A stretch of DNA of 6,721 bases from Thermoplasmata archaeon. Its GTDB lineage: Archaea > Thermoplasmatota > E2 > DHVEG-1 > B18-G2. Shown piece by piece: positions 5,030 through 6,721 of the stretch. Every line of letters starts with the position of its first letter. Positions within the stretch are counted from its first letter, which is position 1. The notes below the pieces were generated by a model. The model was not told where the DNA came from and searched no databases. It saw only the letters and a program-made list of their open reading frames with translations. Position numbers and translations under genes: made by a program. The stretch is from NCBI GenBank assembly GCA_003651105.1, contig QMTN01000022.1, forward strand, positions 1-6,721, in the 5' to 3' direction.

Positions 5030-5764
5030 CTACCCTGTAACCCTTACTGCCTCTATAAACCTCTTCGCATCATCGAACATGTAGATATTGTTGAAAAGGA
5101 CGTAACTCTCCCTTCCCCCAATCTCCCTCACCATCTTAGCTAGCTTTGAAAGATCATCATCCGTGTATCTGTAGCTGTACATCTTGCTTCCTGGCGGAGA
5201 TCCATGTAACCTCAGATAACTTATGCTTCTTTGACCAATGTAGGTAGGTCTCGATGCGAAGGGATCTCTACAGTCTATGAGATCGAATTCCTCACACAAC
5301 CTCTTTATATTCTCATCCTTCCACCCTCTCAATTCGATGGCGATCTCCAGATCTTTTCTATCTATGTTTGAGAAGAATTCTTTCGCATTCCTGATATTCT
5401 CTTCTGTATCCTTGAATCCTTTTGGTAGCTGTATGACGCATATCCTTGCTCCCAAGATCTTACAAGCCTTTCTTGTTATCTCCCATGAATCCATAACCTC
5501 CTTGCTGGGTTGAAGGTTTCCATATTTTTCATCCCCTTTCAGTTCCAGACCACTCCTTCTCCAAGTTGGACTTCTGATGGGGTGAGAGATACCTTGAAAC
5601 GCCTTCACCGTGAACTCGAAATCATCCGGAGCCTCCCGGCGCCACCTTTCAAGGGTATCCTCAGGTATTATCCTGTAGAATGTCTGCTGTATCTCAACCA
5701 GCTTGAAATGCTTGAAATATTCCTTTTTTCCCTTTGCGAATCCACAGCATCCCACCTTTATCAT
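5030..5764 (-). CDS. DUF72 family TIM-barrel protein
   Basis: Member of the widespread DUF72 (YecE-like) family, a TIM-barrel fold of unknown biochemical role, presumably cytoplasmic. The 244 residues carry its landmarks: MIKVGCCGF at the N-terminus, VEIQQTFY (23-30), DFEFTVKAFQGISHP (48-62), IAIELRGW (141-148), YLRLHGSP (183-190) and the closing YVLFNNIYMFDDAKRF (221-236). Length is near the family norm of 240-260. ATG 5764 is preferred because homologues start with M(I/Y)xVGxxGF. An adjacent ATG at 5767 adds one residue, and the much longer frame from 5848 would cross the divergent promoter. There is no Shine-Dalgarno, and a TATA box centred 22 bp upstream suggests a leaderless transcript shared back to back with the gene at 5814. 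Confidence 0.92.
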   Translation of the reverse strand: MIKVGCCGFAKGKKEYFKHFKLVEIQQTFYRIIPEDTLERWRREAPDDFEFTVKAFQGISHPIRSPTWRRSGLELKGDEKYGNLQPSKEVMDSWEITRKACKILGARICVIQLPKGFKDTEENIRNAKEFFSNIDRKDLEIAIELRGWKDENIKRLCEEFDLIDCRDPFASRPTYIGQRSISYLRLHGSPPGSKMYSYRYTDDDLSKLAKMVREIGGRESYVLFNNIYMFDDAKRFIEAVRVTG

Positions 5765-5782
5765 CATATTGAAATCAGTAAG

Positions 5783-5790
5783 TTTTAAAA
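5783..5790. promoter_or_regulatory. Shared palindromic TATA box for the divergent DUF72 and Mo-fold genes
   Basis: TTTTAAAA is self-complementary and is the only TATA-like element between the two divergent start codons, which are 49 bases apart. Its centre is 27 bp from ATG 5814 on the plus strand and 22 bp from ATG 5764 on the minus strand. Both genes therefore appear leaderless and may be driven by one TBP site in two orientations. Confidence 0.6.
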
Positions 5791-5813
5791 ATCTGTTTTT
5801 CCCTCCACCGCAT

Positions 5814-6371
5814 ATGAGGGAGGATAGGATAGTGACGATCGCTTTCATAGTGATCTTCCTGCTGGCTGTTGTAATCTACATCTGCATAAGCCTGCCAAGA
5901 ACAGAAAAGGAAGTAAAGTATGTGCTGACGATAAGATGTGGTGATGTTGTGAAGGGTTATGAGATGGAAGAGCTTTTGACCATGCCAAAGGTAACCGGTT
6001 TGGGTGGATACATAAAGAAGAATAACGTTACCCTTGGTCCATTCAACTATACCGGCATACCCATCCATCATCTCCTCCAAGCGTTTCCCCTACCAGAAGC
6101 CTATTCCATAAAGGTCAGGGCTAGAGATGGGTATGAAAGGAATATTTCCATGGATGTCGCAGAGGGAAGAGTGAAGGTTTATTCCGAGAATGGATCCTTT
6201 ATTGGAATGGGAAACCTGACGATGATCCTGGCTTATGAGAAAGAGGGAAAAAGGCTTGGAGGTGATGAAGGTCCACTTAGGATAGCCTTCGTCAGCGAAG
6301 AAGGTTATCTGACGGAATCGAAGCTATGGGTGAAGAATGTCGTTTCCATAGAAGTGGTTGCAACACCCTAG
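5814..6371 (+). CDS. Membrane-anchored protein with an oxidoreductase molybdopterin-binding-like fold
   Basis: A 185-residue protein with a positively charged N-terminus, one membrane segment at about 7-27 (IVTIAFIVIFLLAVVIYICI) and an extracellular domain. The domain follows the pattern of the sulfite-oxidase molybdopterin fold (PF00174 type): YTGIPIHHLL at 79-88, a VRARDGY segment at 101-107, an ILAYEKEGKRL strand at 138-148, GPLRIAF at 153-159 and a final WVKNVVSIEVV. The cysteine that binds molybdenum in true sulfite oxidases has no counterpart: the equivalent stretch GGYIKKNN has none, and the only cysteines are C24 in the anchor and C42. A redox role is therefore doubtful. Five N-glycosylation sequons (N71, N78, N110, N126, N134) support an outside location. 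ATG 5814 is set by the leaderless promoter. A paralogue follows 43 bp downstream. Confidence 0.75.
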   Translation: MREDRIVTIAFIVIFLLAVVIYICISLPRTEKEVKYVLTIRCGDVVKGYEMEELLTMPKVTGLGGYIKKNNVTLGPFNYTGIPIHHLLQAFPLPEAYSIKVRARDGYERNISMDVAEGRVKVYSENGSFIGMGNLTMILAYEKEGKRLGGDEGPLRIAFVSEEGYLTESKLWVKNVVSIEVVATP

Positions 6372-6381
6372 AACAGTTCAA

Positions 6382-6389
6382 TTTAAATA
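6382..6389 (+). promoter_or_regulatory. TATA box of the second Mo-fold gene
   Basis: TTTAAATA is centred 29 bp before ATG 6415, so this gene probably has its own leaderless transcript rather than depending on the gene upstream, from whose stop it is only about ten bases away. Confidence 0.55.
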
Positions 6390-6414
6390 CGCATTCTCTG
6401 ATTCACTGAACTGG

Positions 6415-6721
6415 ATGAGGGGGAAGGAGAAACGCATACTGATAGCATCGATCCTTCTCATAATACTGGGACTCCTCTCCAATCTCTACATCAACCTTGC
6501 AAAGGAAGAGAAAAGGGGAGGGATCATCGAGATCGATGGAAAGGAGATCTATCTGAAGGATATCTTCAACAGATATGAGTTGGTGGAGATAAGGAACAAC
6601 ATAACCGGTAAGGCCTATGTTGGCATACCCTTGGAGCACTTGATAATGAGTGCAGGGGTAAAGGATCCGGAGAACCACGAGTATACCATAGTGGGATCAG
6701 ACGGTTACAAGAAGACGGTTA
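6415..6721 (+). CDS. Second membrane-anchored Mo-fold-like protein, cut by the window end
   Basis: The frame is open from ATG 6415 to the last base, giving 102 complete codons without a stop; only the N-terminal part of the gene is present. The product starts MRGKEKR, has a membrane segment at about 8-26 (ILIASILLIILGLLSNLYI), then a short extracellular strand and the same domain start as its neighbour: YVGIPLEHLIMSAGV at 69-83 aligns with YTGIPIHHLLQAF, and TIVGSDGYKK at 91-100 aligns with the neighbour's VRARDGYER. One sequon (N62, NIT) occurs. The shared anchor, motif spacing and adjacency indicate a tandem duplication, although identity is low. No Mo-ligand cysteine is seen in the visible part. 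No Shine-Dalgarno; the start is set by the TATA box at 6382-6389. Confidence 0.72.
   Translation, partial: MRGKEKRILIASILLIILGLLSNLYINLAKEEKRGGIIEIDGKEIYLKDIFNRYELVEIRNNITGKAYVGIPLEHLIMSAGVKDPENHEYTIVGSDGYKKTV

Noticed and set aside
5703..5813. N-terminal extension of the Mo-fold gene
   Set aside because: It overlaps the DUF72 gene and the promoter, and the membrane anchor with its charged start follows ATG 5814 directly.
5768..5848. N-terminal extension of DUF72 to 5848 on the minus strand
   Set aside because: It crosses the shared TATA box and the start of the divergent gene, while homologues begin at MIKVGCCGF.
1..6721. CRISPR arrays, insertion sequences or integration sites
   Set aside because: No regularly spaced repeats, transposase-like proteins or terminal inverted repeats were seen. 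No duplicated tRNA 3' end was seen near the tRNA-Pro that would mark an attachment site.

Overview
The window reads as a piece of an archaeal chromosome, probably from a thermophile. It begins with the archaeal gene order uS13-uS4-uS11-Rpo3 (RNA polymerase subunit D), contains a tRNA without an encoded CCA end, and carries an Orc1/Cdc6-type replication ATPase. Most intergenic gaps have a TATA box 23-30 bp upstream of a start codon, as expected for archaeal, often leaderless, transcription. Arginine is written mostly as AGG/AGA and isoleucine often as ATA, which is common in thermophilic archaea. Rpo3 carries an Fe-S cysteine set, which fits a TACK-type lineage but does not prove one; I cannot name the species.

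Layout. Positions 1-100 hold the promoter of the ribosomal operon. Positions 104-2331 hold rps13, rps4, rps11 and rpoD, tightly packed and co-oriented. The usual continuation of this operon (L18e, L13, S9, RpoN, RpoK) is absent. Instead a tRNA-Pro(CGG) gene with its own TATA box begins 30 bp after rpoD. An HD-domain nucleotidase-like gene (2502-3065) follows and overlaps, tail to tail, a minus-strand Orc1/Cdc6-like ATPase (3051-4079). The 237-bp gap at 4080-4316 contains promoters in both directions and a TATA-led, terminator-ended structured element that is a good candidate for an uncharacterised small RNA. Then come a secreted protein of unknown function (4317-5000), a minus-strand DUF72 TIM-barrel protein (5030-5764), and two tandem plus-strand genes for membrane-anchored extracellular proteins with a fold resembling the sulfite-oxidase molybdopterin domain (5814-6371, and 6415 to the window end, cut off).

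How the genes fit together. The first 2.4 kb is translation and transcription machinery. The middle contains nucleotide metabolism (HD) and replication or AAA+ control (Orc1/Cdc6-like) genes with no clear functional tie. The last 2.4 kb is cell-envelope biased: three of its four proteins have a signal peptide or N-terminal anchor and N-glycosylation sequons. DUF72 and the first molybdopterin-fold gene diverge from a single palindromic TATA box. The most interesting unexplained items are the small-RNA candidate at 4183-4269, the Orc1/Cdc6 homologue with altered ATPase sensor positions, and the tandem Mo-fold paralogues that lack the metal-ligand cysteine.
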